The notes under the pieces are model-generated. The model did not search any database and was not told the DNA's origin. It saw nothing but the letters and a program-made list of their open reading frames with translations. 64,000 nucleotides of DNA from Moritella dasanensis ArB 0140 (GTDB lineage: Bacteria > Pseudomonadota > Gammaproteobacteria > Enterobacterales > Moritellaceae): NCBI RefSeq assembly GCF_000276805.1, contig NZ_AKXQ01000004.1:62001-126000 (forward strand), read 5' to 3'. Below, piece after piece: positions 34,048 through 42,914 of this stretch (position 1 is its first letter; each line of letters begins with the position of its first letter). The position numbers were made by a program, and so were the translations under genes.

Positions 34048-36312
34048 GTGATTGTGCTATGTTTTCCCTACTGTTTATTATTGAGTTCATCTGCATTGCC
34101 TGATTATTCTTTTTCTAATGTCGCTCAGTTATTTGGTGCTAATTGCCGCACCTTATCATTTCGTCCTGAAGGGGCGGTTTTTACCACTAAGCGACAACAA
34201 ATCTATCATTATCCTTGGGCAAGCTTTGAACCTAAATTAAAGCACTATCGGGGATCCTTCTTTGATACGATCGTACTTAACTGGGAAGACCAACGCGTAC
34301 GTTTAAATGGCGTGACAAAAACCGACGTTGCAAGACTTATTGATGACTTGTACTTTCATGCGTTAGTCGGTCAAGAAGCGGAGATCCTCGGTCTCTATCA
34401 ACCGCTCACACAAGTGATCGAACAAGGTTATATTCCCCACTCAAAATGGGTTAGTTTAAAGCAACAGTTATCACCTTGGGCTGAATGGTTGGAAATACTG
34501 CCGCAGATCAATAACATCCCCACAACACTCAAACTCCCTTTAGCACACTTACGTTTTTGGCAGCAAAGTCAGATAGACAACCTAGATAAATATAATCAAG
34601 CCGTGATGAACAAGCAGAAACTAAACCACAAAACGTTGTTTGATAACCTTGAAAGCCATCCTCTGACTGAAAAACAGCGAGATGCCTGTATTGTCGCCAA
34701 TGACGCCAACTTAGTGCTAGCGGGCGCAGGGTGTGGTAAAACCAGTGTCATGCTGGGGCGGTGTGCTTATTTACTCGAGTCACAACAAGCCACTGCTGAT
34801 TCAATTTTGATTTTGGCGTTTGCAAAAGATGCTGCGCAAGAGATGAAAACCAGACTTGCCGAGCGTTTGCCCAATGCCAAGATAACCGTCAAAACATTCC
34901 ATGCACTTGCTTTAGATATTATTAAGCAAGTAGAGAGTGACAAGCCGAAAGTCAGTAAACTTGCCAGCAGTGATAGTGCCAAGCAACAATTCTTTAAACA
35001 AAAGATTGCGGCGCTGTTACTTAGTAAGGACGGAGTTGGTAATGAAGTACTTGATAGCGAATTGCCTAATAAAGAATTACCAAATAAAGAATCGGGGGAT
35101 GAAGACTTTAATGCCTTGTTCAGTGCGTATTGTTACGCTTATGTCGCTTGGCTTGGTAAGCTGCCTGAGGCTAAACATGACGCTGAAGTTAAGCGATTAT
35201 TAGCAGGCAAGGGCGGTTATAAAAAATTATTAAATCAGCTTGTCGAATTGACTATGCAGTATAAAAACACCCTAACAGAGCAATCTAAGCAAACATTAAA
35301 TACCATACCAGATACGCACTTCGCCGCGCTAACGCATGAGATCGTTGAGATACTACTTTGTCATTATCAGGCCGATTTAGACGACAAAAATGAGTTAGAT
35401 TTTGATGTCATGATAACCAAAGCCAGTGATTATGTTAGCAATGGCCAGTTTAACTCACCTTGGTTGCATATTCTTGTTGATGAATTTCAAGATATATCTC
35501 AAGCGCGCGCAACTTTAGTCAGACAGTTACAAACGCAACACGACGACAGTAAGCTATTCTGTGTTGGTGATGATTGGCAGGCTATTTATCAATTCGCAGG
35601 CAGCGACATCGCGGTGACTACGCGTTTCAGTGATTATTTTGGTATAACCAGTACCTTACCGCTTGATACCACATTCCGCTTTAATGATCAGATTAGTGCT
35701 GTGGCCAGTAAGTTTGTAATGGCCAATGATGAGCAAATGTATAAGCAAATAAGCACACATACCAAGGCCAAGAAAGCCTGTATACAGATTTGCTATTATC
35801 AGCTTGGACAGAAGCAGAAAAGTAGTAACACGCAAGATGATGCGGCACTATTGCTAGAAAAGAAATTAATTCAATTAGCGGCGGCGAGTAAAAGTGAAGG
35901 GAAAGGTAAAAATAAAGATGAAGGCAAGCAAAAGTCTGTGTTATTACTCGCACGTTTTAACTTTCAATTACCTGATGCTAAAACGCTGGCTGCATTATCT
36001 TCACAATATCCGCAGTTAGATATCAAGGCCATGACAGTACATAGCGCGAAAGGTCAAGAAGCCGATAATGTCATTGTATTAGCGATGGAGGCTGGTGAGC
36101 ATGGTTTCCCTTGTCGTAAACTTCGCCATCCGTTTGCACTAATATTACAACCTGATGTGTCCGGCTTCCCTGATGCAGAAGAACGCCGCTTGTTTTATGT
36201 CGCACTCACACGTGCGCGACAGCAGGTCACTTTATTGTGTAATAAAGACAAACCATCAAGTTTTGTGGAAGAGCTAGTGGCTGGTGATTACGCCGTTACT
36301 GTGACTAAATAG
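34048..36312 (+). CDS. helD: DNA helicase IV (HelD), UvrD/Rep superfamily
   Basis: A protein of about 750 residues. The N-terminal region (about 20-195) follows the HelD accessory domain, and the UvrD-type motor follows: motif Q/I in LTEKQRDACIVA and AGAGCGKTSVM, II in LHILVDEFQDIS, III in CVGDDWQAIYQFAGSD, IV in TTFRFNDQISAV, V in MTVHSAKGQEADNVIVLAM and VI in RRLFYVALTRARQQVTLL. The Walker cysteine (GCGKT) replaces the usual serine. The frame starts at GTG 34048 with another GTG at 34054; no ATG is available before the domain, so the start is uncertain. A 15-bp duplication encodes ELPNKELPNKE in a loop (about residues 340-350). Confidence 0.92.
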   Translation: MIVLCFPYCLLLSSSALPDYSFSNVAQLFGANCRTLSFRPEGAVFTTKRQQIYHYPWASFEPKLKHYRGSFFDTIVLNWEDQRVRLNGVTKTDVARLIDDLYFHALVGQEAEILGLYQPLTQVIEQGYIPHSKWVSLKQQLSPWAEWLEILPQINNIPTTLKLPLAHLRFWQQSQIDNLDKYNQAVMNKQKLNHKTLFDNLESHPLTEKQRDACIVANDANLVLAGAGCGKTSVMLGRCAYLLESQQATADSILILAFAKDAAQEMKTRLAERLPNAKITVKTFHALALDIIKQVESDKPKVSKLASSDSAKQQFFKQKIAALLLSKDGVGNEVLDSELPNKELPNKESGDEDFNALFSAYCYAYVAWLGKLPEAKHDAEVKRLLAGKGGYKKLLNQLVELTMQYKNTLTEQSKQTLNTIPDTHFAALTHEIVEILLCHYQADLDDKNELDFDVMITKASDYVSNGQFNSPWLHILVDEFQDISQARATLVRQLQTQHDDSKLFCVGDDWQAIYQFAGSDIAVTTRFSDYFGITSTLPLDTTFRFNDQISAVASKFVMANDEQMYKQISTHTKAKKACIQICYYQLGQKQKSSNTQDDAALLLEKKLIQLAAASKSEGKGKNKDEGKQKSVLLLARFNFQLPDAKTLAALSSQYPQLDIKAMTVHSAKGQEADNVIVLAMEAGEHGFPCRKLRHPFALILQPDVSGFPDAEERRLFYVALTRARQQVTLLCNKDKPSSFVEELVAGDYAVTVTK

Positions 36313-36349
36313 CTGTAGATGTTGTCAATGAAGCGATTAAGTTACCTGG

Positions 36350-36514
36350 TTAACTGGCAATTCTGCTGGTTTCAGCGTCAAGTTTACGCTGGAAATCTTG
36401 TTGCACGATCGCTAATGCCTGCACGACAGTTGCTGTTGGCATCTGGTTTTCTTCGAGTAATTGAATAAGGTCCACGGCAAGTTTTATATGTTTTGGTGCG
36501 TTTTCTAACGACAT
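36350..36514 (-). CDS. ybaM: YbaM family protein (DUF2496)
   Basis: A 54-residue protein from the ATG at 36512-36514. It reads [20 protein letters not shown] and continues [14 protein letters not shown], closely matching E. coli YbaM ([20 protein letters not shown]). In E. coli ybaM adjoins priC, and here priC lies about 370 bp further on the same strand, with only the small divergent gene between. The function is unknown. AGGATTC lies upstream. Confidence 0.9.
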   Translation of the reverse strand: MSLENAPKHIKLAVDLIQLLEENQMPTATVVQALAIVQQDFQRKLDAETSRIAS

Positions 36515-36661
36515 GATAAAGAATCCTTAAATATTTTAGTCATTTATTTTAGTGAAATATTACGTATTAAGATTTTTAATTGTTAACGATATATTTTATT
36601 ACAATCAAACTGATATTATTAGCCCATATTCATTGATTAACAACTTAATGCCGAGGCTATT

Positions 36662-36811
36662 ATGAACAAAGAACAAGTACACCACGTTATCCAGTTATTA
36701 CGCGAAGGTCATTCATTAACTAACATTACTAAAATTGCAAAAATCAACGTAATGTATGTAAGTGTAATTCGTAAGTTAATGGTAATGGATCTTCTGCAAG
36801 TAGAAGCTTAA
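36662..36811 (+). CDS. Small helix-turn-helix-like protein (49 residues)
   Basis: The ORF encodes MNKEQVHHVIQLLREGHSL, then TNITKIAKINVMYVSVIRKL and a short tail. Helix, turn (EGHSLTNI) and second helix with a KINVMYVSVIRKL recognition-like helix resemble a resolvase- or MarR-type HTH of minimal size. An AT-rich region with TATTTT/TATTAT elements precedes it, while GAGG lies only about 9 bases before the ATG. It opposes ybaM and priC. No family is recognised; it could be a stand-alone DNA-binding peptide. Confidence 0.65.
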   Translation: MNKEQVHHVIQLLREGHSLTNITKIAKINVMYVSVIRKLMVMDLLQVEA

Positions 36812-36885
36812 TTCATGTGGTTATCGTTCAATTGAATGGTACTTAATGGGTTACTTTTAGTACTAGCACTAGTTTTAAATCTAAA

Positions 36886-37536
36886 CTAACTAAGATCTTT
36901 CTTTTGTTCATAGCGTTGTAGTTGTTGTCGCACTTTTGCTGTTGCGGCCTGACAACGCTGTAGCCTTTGCTTAGTTTGCTGCAATTGAAGTGGATCGCTT
37001 TGTTGATCTATCATTGTTTGTAAACGGCGTTCAAACTCGACTTGTTGCGCTAACTTTTCATATAAGTAGTGTGATTTCTGCAATAATTTCTTCGCCATTA
37101 CATCATAATTGGTTGGTTCATCTTTAACTTCACCACGCCTAAAATGACACTTTTGTAATACGCCGTTAATCGCTCTAAATTGATGCGCTACTTTCTCTAA
37201 TAACACTTCTTCTATCGATAATGTATTGTTTATAGCTAATGCATCTTTTGTAACTAATAAACTGTCTCGCGATGTGCTTGGCTTATTATCGTGTGCTGTG
37301 TGTTTATCAAAATAAGCTTGTAAACGCGTCATGCTCTGTTCTAATTCTGCCACGAATTGATGAATATCTTGGTTTTTACAAAGGAATAAACCCGGATAGA
37401 ACAACGCGCGATCGCGTAATTTATAGTTGATCGTGGTGGTGTGACTGGAGTTAACTTGCTTACTCAATACACTCAGTTGTCGAATACGCTGAGCGAGTTG
37501 GTTGAGTTGTTGCTGCTGACGGTCTATTGTAGCCAT
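36886..37536 (-). CDS. priC: Primosomal replication protein N'' (PriC)
   Basis: A 216-residue helical protein of the PriC type, slightly longer than E. coli PriC (175). The central FERRLQTMIDQQSDPLQLQ and the repeated coiled-coil patterns at the N and C termini (RQQQQLNQLAQRIRQL; QRCQAATAKVRQQLQRYEQ) match the family. PriC helps load DnaB at stalled forks. It overlaps the downstream end of the yfcA gene by 13 bp, and the gene pair priC-ybaM is retained as in enterics, although interrupted by a small divergent gene. Confidence 0.85.
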   Translation of the reverse strand: MATIDRQQQQLNQLAQRIRQLSVLSKQVNSSHTTTINYKLRDRALFYPGLFLCKNQDIHQFVAELEQSMTRLQAYFDKHTAHDNKPSTSRDSLLVTKDALAINNTLSIEEVLLEKVAHQFRAINGVLQKCHFRRGEVKDEPTNYDVMAKKLLQKSHYLYEKLAQQVEFERRLQTMIDQQSDPLQLQQTKQRLQRCQAATAKVRQQLQRYEQKKDLS

Positions 37537-38303
37537 GCTTGGTAAGCCAATTTAAACGCGATAATAATAACGACAGTAATGAACAACGGTCGAATGAATT
37601 TAGCACCAAAATGAATAGCAGTATGCGCACCGACAATCGCGCCAATCATAATGCACACTCCCATGCTTAAACCAAGATACCAATTGATATGCCCAAGGTA
37701 GATGAAGGTCAATAACGAGGTAAAGTTACTGGTGAAATTCATCGCTTTAGCGACGCCAGAGGCAAGCAGAATATTCAGTTTGTACAATGCCATTGTCGAC
37801 ACAGTCCAAAATGCACCGGTTCCAGGACCCGCTACACCATCATAGAAACCAATGATATAACCTTGAATACCCTGTTTCTTATGCAGTGCAGGAGTATCAT
37901 CAGGTAATGTTTCACCTGTGTGTTCTTGGGTTTTGCTAAAAATAGAATAGATAGCGGTAAAGATAATCACCACGGGTAACAACTTATCTAACCAAGCGTT
38001 GCTGATGAAGTTGACCATTAAGGTACCGCAAATAGCGCCGACGGCAGTGAATATAAATGATCGCCACCAAAATCGGGGATTAAATAAGCGTTTTTTATAA
38101 AAGGTAATGGCGGCAGCGCATGAACCAAAGCTCGCCGCTAATTTATTGGTACCTAATGCCAGGTGTGGCGGCAGACCAGCACTGAGTAGTGCCGGTACTG
38201 TTAATAGACCACCACCACCGGCAATGGCATCTATGAAACCAGCAACCAGTGCGACACTGCATAAAATTATAAAAACCGAAGGTTCTAAACCAAGTTCTAA
38301 CAT
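37524..38303 (-). CDS. yfcA: TSUP family (TauE/SafE) permease, YfcA-like
   Basis: A 259-residue membrane protein with about eight hydrophobic segments. The family motif ALVAGFIDAIAGGGGLLTVPAL lies at the N-terminus and GFYDGVAGPGTGAFW near the centre, the duplicated TauE/SafE signature. The family exports or imports small sulfonates and sulfite; the substrate here is unknown. The ATG at 38301-38303 overlaps the dinG stop (TGATG), and its end overlaps priC, so the genes dinG-yfcA-priC form a compact operon. Confidence 0.9.
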   Translation of the reverse strand: MLELGLEPSVFIILCSVALVAGFIDAIAGGGGLLTVPALLSAGLPPHLALGTNKLAASFGSCAAAITFYKKRLFNPRFWWRSFIFTAVGAICGTLMVNFISNAWLDKLLPVVIIFTAIYSIFSKTQEHTGETLPDDTPALHKKQGIQGYIIGFYDGVAGPGTGAFWTVSTMALYKLNILLASGVAKAMNFTSNFTSLLTFIYLGHINWYLGLSMGVCIMIGAIVGAHTAIHFGAKFIRPLFITVVIIIAFKLAYQAWLQ

Positions 38304-40366
38304 CAAAATTCTATATTTCTTTTATAAGGGGGGAGCGAATTAAGCAATGCTGGTCCGTAGCGTTTACTGATAACTCGACGATCAAGTAGCGTGATTCTAC
38401 CAGAATCTTTTTCTTTTCTCAGCAATCGGCCACAAGATTGGATCAATTTTTTACTGGCTTCGGGTACTGACACTTGCATAAACGGATTGCCCCCCGATTT
38501 AGTTATCCATTCTGACTGCGCTTCTTCAACTGGCGAAGTGGGTACTGAGAACGGGATCTTAGTGATAATTAAATTAGTTAATAAGTCACCCGGTAAATCC
38601 AGACCTTCAGACAAACTGCTAGTGCCAAATAAGATACTGGTTTTATTGGCTTTGACGTTGTCGCTGTGTTTTTGCAGTTGTTCTGTACGTGAACTTTCTT
38701 TTTGTACCAATAGCTCAAGTTTAGTCGTGCTACGGATAATTTCAGCCACTTGATTCATTTGACGGTACGAACTGAATAACACCAATGAGGCTTTTTTGTC
38801 TGGTAATAAGCTTGGCAGTTTTTCCCCTAACAACTCAGTAAAACCTTGTTCATTGGGCGCGAGTGCCAAATTCGGTATATACAGCTCTGCTTGTTCAAAC
38901 TCAAACGGTGAGTTGAGTTGCAGATGTTGCGTGGATTCATCGTTGAATAAACCAACCTGGCGACGGAAATAATCAAAGTTGCCGAGTGAGGTTAATGTTG
39001 CTGATGTTAGGATCGCAGCACCGCACTGTGACCACAACATATGCTCAAGTTTACTGTCCACATCAATCAAACTGGCGGCAAAGATATGGTCGTCTTGGCG
39101 GTTGCTGCTTTTCTCAACCCATTTTGCCAGTGGCGTACCTTTGGTTTCTTTAATCAGCATATTCCATACTTGGTGTAGGTTTTCGATACGTTGTAAATAA
39201 AAACCGACCTCGGAAATGAGCTTATTAGCTTTAGCTTGTGGTAGTTGATCTTGTTTTAATTGCTCGGCAAGCACATCCACAATTTTCGCTGTTTGTGATA
39301 CACCACGTTTAGTTTCGTGATTCATGTTGGCTGCTAGCTCTGCTAATGCTTCAGGTAATTGACCATCGGCAAAGCGCCAAGAATCATCACTAAACTGAGC
39401 GTCATTGGCCGACATTAAACTGTGAATTTGAGTTAATTCTTTATTGATGCTGTTGATTGAGCCGAGCAGTTTGGTGACCGGATCTGAAATATCACTCGAT
39501 GCAATTGTCTGCGTGAGTTGGCGCATTGATACTGCCATGGTTTGTAGCCAGGCTTTAGCCCCTAATACTGATGCATGTGCTGACGAAAAATCACGGGTAA
39601 TACGCGGTAAGTGATGGGCTTCATCAATGACGTAATAGCAGTCTTCTGGTTTAGGTAAAATAATACCGCCACCAAGTTCTAAATCGGCTAATAGCAACGC
39701 GTGGTTAACAATGAGAACATCACACTGATCTAAGGCCTCACGGGCTTTATGGAACGGACAATTACGGTGAGCGCTAAATGATTTACTGCAACTGTGGCGA
39801 TCAGACACGATCATTTGCCAGATTTCATTAGGGATCTGAGTCGGCCAGCTGTCGATATCACCTTGCCATTTACCGGCTGCGTAAGCGGTAAACAGGCGCT
39901 TGATAAGTTGTAAGTCGCGTTTCTTAGGGATCGTGGTTAAGTCAGCAAGCAGTTCTATTTGGTCATCCGCTTGGGCAAGCATCGCTAATTTTTGTTCACA
40001 GCAATAACGCTGACGACCTTTCACCAAGGCAAATTCGAATTTAAGTCCCGATTGACGGCGAAAGAAAGGCAATTCTTTCTGTATTAATTGCTCTTGCAAA
40101 GCTACTGTGGCGGTCGATATAACTAACTTCTGCTTGGCTTCAGTGGCGAGTGGAATACCTGCAATCAGATAAGCTAATGATTTTCCTGTACCTGTGCCTG
40201 CTTCAGCAATAATCAAACGACGGTTCTTATCAAAGTTACCGGCGAGGGTTTTTGCCATTTCAGCCACAAGGATATTTTGTGATCGACGGACTGCAAAGTC
40301 AGGTAGTGAATCACGGATGTTCTGATAAACATCACGAATCGCTTTTTTACTCTTATCTGAAAGCAT
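38303..40366 (-). CDS. dinG: ATP-dependent DNA helicase DinG
   Basis: A 687-residue XPD/DinG-type superfamily 2 helicase, close in length to E. coli DinG (about 716). Motif I is EAGTGTGKSLAYL, the DEAH box is VIDEAHHLP, and VI is SCGRLLRKEKDSGRITLLDRR. Four cysteines for the 4Fe-4S cluster can be seen in the Cys-rich region (RYCCEQK, HSCSKSFSAHRNCPF and ALDQCDV), although which of them are ligands is not certain. The end KRYGPALLNSLPPYKR fits DinG (KNYGKRLLDALP). No good LexA box lies upstream (see rejected). Confidence 0.92.
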   Translation of the reverse strand: MLSDKSKKAIRDVYQNIRDSLPDFAVRRSQNILVAEMAKTLAGNFDKNRRLIIAEAGTGTGKSLAYLIAGIPLATEAKQKLVISTATVALQEQLIQKELPFFRRQSGLKFEFALVKGRQRYCCEQKLAMLAQADDQIELLADLTTIPKKRDLQLIKRLFTAYAAGKWQGDIDSWPTQIPNEIWQMIVSDRHSCSKSFSAHRNCPFHKAREALDQCDVLIVNHALLLADLELGGGIILPKPEDCYYVIDEAHHLPRITRDFSSAHASVLGAKAWLQTMAVSMRQLTQTIASSDISDPVTKLLGSINSINKELTQIHSLMSANDAQFSDDSWRFADGQLPEALAELAANMNHETKRGVSQTAKIVDVLAEQLKQDQLPQAKANKLISEVGFYLQRIENLHQVWNMLIKETKGTPLAKWVEKSSNRQDDHIFAASLIDVDSKLEHMLWSQCGAAILTSATLTSLGNFDYFRRQVGLFNDESTQHLQLNSPFEFEQAELYIPNLALAPNEQGFTELLGEKLPSLLPDKKASLVLFSSYRQMNQVAEIIRSTTKLELLVQKESSRTEQLQKHSDNVKANKTSILFGTSSLSEGLDLPGDLLTNLIITKIPFSVPTSPVEEAQSEWITKSGGNPFMQVSVPEASKKLIQSCGRLLRKEKDSGRITLLDRRVISKRYGPALLNSLPPYKRNIEF

Positions 40367-40734
40367 GTTTACTCTTAATCTGAAGAAAGGTCGTTAGCAC
40401 TTTTATAATGACTCTATTTTAGCGCAATTATAAAATCTGTATAGATATTACGTCGGTGAACACTGATAAATTTACAGTAGTTTATAAAAATGCCGGTTGA
40501 GCGCTAATTCCCCACTGACAAAGCTGACAAAACTGACAAATTAGAGACTGAATGCTGACCATAGCTTTTATATGATAGTGCCGTTATATGATCGTGCTGT
40601 TATTTACACATCATCAAACAAAGAAGCCTATATACATAGGCTTGCTCGTCGCACAGTGGTATATTGCGCGCTATAAAGAACTTTGTGGAAAAAGTGCTTT
40701 ACTTAATTAACAACGGTATGGGGTATCCTTAAAT
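40367..40734. other. Intergenic region between divergent dinG and the two-component operon
   Basis: It holds three tandem copies of CTGACAAA(G/A/T) (40515-40541) and a small hairpin at 40624-40643 (arms AAGCCTAT and ATAGGCTT). No gene is seen. Confidence 0.6.
40515..40541. repeat. Three tandem 9-bp repeats upstream of the response-regulator gene
   Basis: CTGACAAAG, CTGACAAAA and CTGACAAAT follow each other directly, ending 193 bp before the ATG at 40735. Tandem direct 9-11 bp copies are typical of OmpR-type regulator sites, which makes autoregulation possible. Confidence 0.55.
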
Positions 40735-41433
40735 ATGTTAGAAAATGACAAAAAACACATTTTAATTGTTGAAGATGATTTAGAGATTTGTCGACTTCTC
40801 GATATGTTCTTACGCAGTAAAGGTTACCAAGTATCGCTGAGTAATAATGGCACTGATGGGCTCGCTGATATTGCCCGATTACAACCTGATTTAGTGGTAT
40901 TAGATATCATGATGCCCGGTTTGGACGGAATTGAAGTATGCAAACAAAGTCGTGAGCACTTTAGTGGGCCGATCATTATGCTTACCGCTTGCAGTGAAGA
41001 GATATCTGAAATGTCAGCGTTAGATATGGGCGCTGACGGCTATTTACACAAGCCATTGCGACCACACATTTTGTTATCGCACATCGAAGCATTTTTACGT
41101 CGTGAAAACAGAAGTAATAAAAATCGTAACGCGCTAAGTCATACCGGTTGCTTAACCATCGATACGTTAAAACGTCAGGTTACTCGTGATAATGAAGAGG
41201 TCGTTTTAACGGGTGCAGAATACGAAATGTTAGCTTATTTAGCCAAGCAAGCTGGAACTATTGTCAGCCGAGATGAATGTTATCGGGCACTCAAAGGTGT
41301 TGAGTTTGATGGCTTAGATAGAGCCTTGGATATGCGTTTATCCAGCTTACGTAAAAAGATAAAAGATGATGTTCCACCATATCAGATCATTAAAACCATT
41401 CGCTGTAAGGGCTATCTATTTGTTAAGCAATAA
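40735..41433 (+). CDS. OmpR-family response regulator, RstA-like
   Basis: A 232-residue DNA-binding response regulator. The receiver has the acidic pocket in VEDD (13-15), the phosphorylated Asp57 in VVLDIMMPG and the Lys in YLHKPLRP. The C-terminal winged helix contains YRALKGVEFDGLDRALDMRL and SSLRKKIKDD, near-identical in arrangement to RstA (GVSYDGLDRSVD, SRLRKK). It is paired with the kinase gene that follows after one base. RstA controls responses to magnesium and acid in enterics; the regulon here is unknown. Confidence 0.9.
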   Translation: MLENDKKHILIVEDDLEICRLLDMFLRSKGYQVSLSNNGTDGLADIARLQPDLVVLDIMMPGLDGIEVCKQSREHFSGPIIMLTACSEEISEMSALDMGADGYLHKPLRPHILLSHIEAFLRRENRSNKNRNALSHTGCLTIDTLKRQVTRDNEEVVLTGAEYEMLAYLAKQAGTIVSRDECYRALKGVEFDGLDRALDMRLSSLRKKIKDDVPPYQIIKTIRCKGYLFVKQ

Positions 41434-41434
41434 T

Positions 41435-42838
41435 ATGTTTACCAAACTGAAAAAATTCATCAGTTATAATTCGCCGAATACGCTGTTTTTCAAGTTGTAT
41501 ATCAGTGTGACTGCCGTGATCGTAGGTAGTATTGTCGTGGTTAGCCTCTCGATGGATTATTACTACGAAAACCTTGATGATATTACATTTGTTCACGATG
41601 CGAGTTTTGCGGCGAGATTACTTGATGATTTTGTTGAAGATACAGATGTTTGGAACATGGAAGTCGACTTACTAAGCCGGTTTACTGGTTTTACGATTGA
41701 AAATATTTCGATGAAAAATGCACTGCAATATCACAACAAACATGAATTGTTAGATGTTGTTGACATCGAACCCAATAAAAACTATCCGCCTCTGCCTGTT
41801 GGTGTCGGTAAATGGGGAGTCTTCGTCTATAAGCATAATGACGAAAGTGGCCTTCTTGCAGTGATCCTGCCGCATAATGATGGGCTATTACTGATTGTTG
41901 ACAGTACAGGCGTTAATTTACCGATAGATGGACCTGAAGATTGGGAGGGTTATGATGCTGAGCTATATTTATTAGGTTTTATCTTTTTAAGTATTGCCTT
42001 AGTCCTGTATTCGACTGTCAGAAATATATCCAATCACGTCTATCGGTTAAGTGATGCGAGTTTAGAATTGGCAAAGGGTGATCTAAACACGCGAGTTAAC
42101 GATAAAATTCCAGCGCCTTTGAACCAAATGGCAGCAAGTTTTAATAAAATGGCAGCCTCGTTGCAGCATTCACAACACCAACAACGTGTTATGGCTAATG
42201 CCATTGCGCATGAATTACGCACACCGTTAACCCGTATTCAGTTGGTTATGGGTTTATTAAGTGATGAAGCACATAGTGAATATACCACTGCGTTACATGA
42301 TGATTTGAGTCGTTATTCAGTCGAAATGGAAGCCTTGGCTAATGATATTTTGATGCTGCAAACCATAGAACACAATCCATCTTTGATTCATCAATATGTC
42401 GACTTAAGTGCACTGATGCAATCACGCCAAGTAGAGTTTCAGCTGCAATATCCTCACGTACAGCTGTCTGCTGATATCGACACTGTGAAAGTAGATGCAA
42501 ATGCGCGTTACTTACAACTTATTGTGGATAACTTGGTGAAGAATGCCTGTTTATATGCAGATTCAGTCGTCAAAATTAGCCTCCAAAGTCATGGTGAGTA
42601 TTATCGAATTATTGTCGAGGATGATGGTGATGGGATTTCGGTACAGCAGCGCGAGCAAGTACTCGATGCGTTTACCCGTTTAGATAACAGCCGAAGTCGG
42701 CAAACAGGCGGATTTGGTTTAGGCTTAGCGATTGTAAATACGATTGTTAAAACTATGCACGGTGACATACTGATTGAAACCAGTGATCTTGGTGGTGCAC
42801 TGTTTATTATTGAGTTTAAACATAAACATGAACAGTAA
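41435..42838 (+). CDS. Sensor histidine kinase with HAMP domain, RstB-like
   Basis: A 467-residue kinase. Two membrane segments (about 23-42 and 177-197) flank a periplasmic domain of about 135 residues, HAMP follows (LSDASLELAKGDLNTRVND), then the H box AIAHELRTPLTRI, N box NLVKNACLYA, G1 VEDDGDGI and G2 GGFGLGLAIV. The SRSRQTGGFGLGLAIV and SDLGGALF segments match RstB. I start it at the ATG 41435 because it follows the regulator's stop directly and gives a short cytoplasmic head; the frame also runs upstream inside the regulator gene. A terminator follows. Confidence 0.9.
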   Translation: MFTKLKKFISYNSPNTLFFKLYISVTAVIVGSIVVVSLSMDYYYENLDDITFVHDASFAARLLDDFVEDTDVWNMEVDLLSRFTGFTIENISMKNALQYHNKHELLDVVDIEPNKNYPPLPVGVGKWGVFVYKHNDESGLLAVILPHNDGLLLIVDSTGVNLPIDGPEDWEGYDAELYLLGFIFLSIALVLYSTVRNISNHVYRLSDASLELAKGDLNTRVNDKIPAPLNQMAASFNKMAASLQHSQHQQRVMANAIAHELRTPLTRIQLVMGLLSDEAHSEYTTALHDDLSRYSVEMEALANDILMLQTIEHNPSLIHQYVDLSALMQSRQVEFQLQYPHVQLSADIDTVKVDANARYLQLIVDNLVKNACLYADSVVKISLQSHGEYYRIIVEDDGDGISVQQREQVLDAFTRLDNSRSRQTGGFGLGLAIVNTIVKTMHGDILIETSDLGGALFIIEFKHKHEQ

Positions 42839-42871
42839 AAAATGACGACCGCTGGTGCTTGTCGTCATTTT
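42839..42871. terminator. Terminator between the two-component operon and the convergent ligase gene
   Basis: A perfect 11-bp stem, AAAATGACGAC and GTCGTCATTTT, with an 11-base loop and A/T tails on both sides fits a bidirectional terminator. Confidence 0.8.
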
Positions 42872-42914
42872 ATTTCATCGTTAATGTGACGCTTTATACC
42901 GTGCGCAACTCTTG

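Noticed and set aside
40431-40485. Possible LexA (SOS) box before dinG
   Set aside because: CTGTATAGATATTACG lacks the CAG end, and CTG-N9-CAG just after it has the wrong spacing (N10 is needed).
40624-40643. Terminator upstream of the response-regulator gene
   Set aside because: The 8-bp hairpin has no T run and no gene ends before it.
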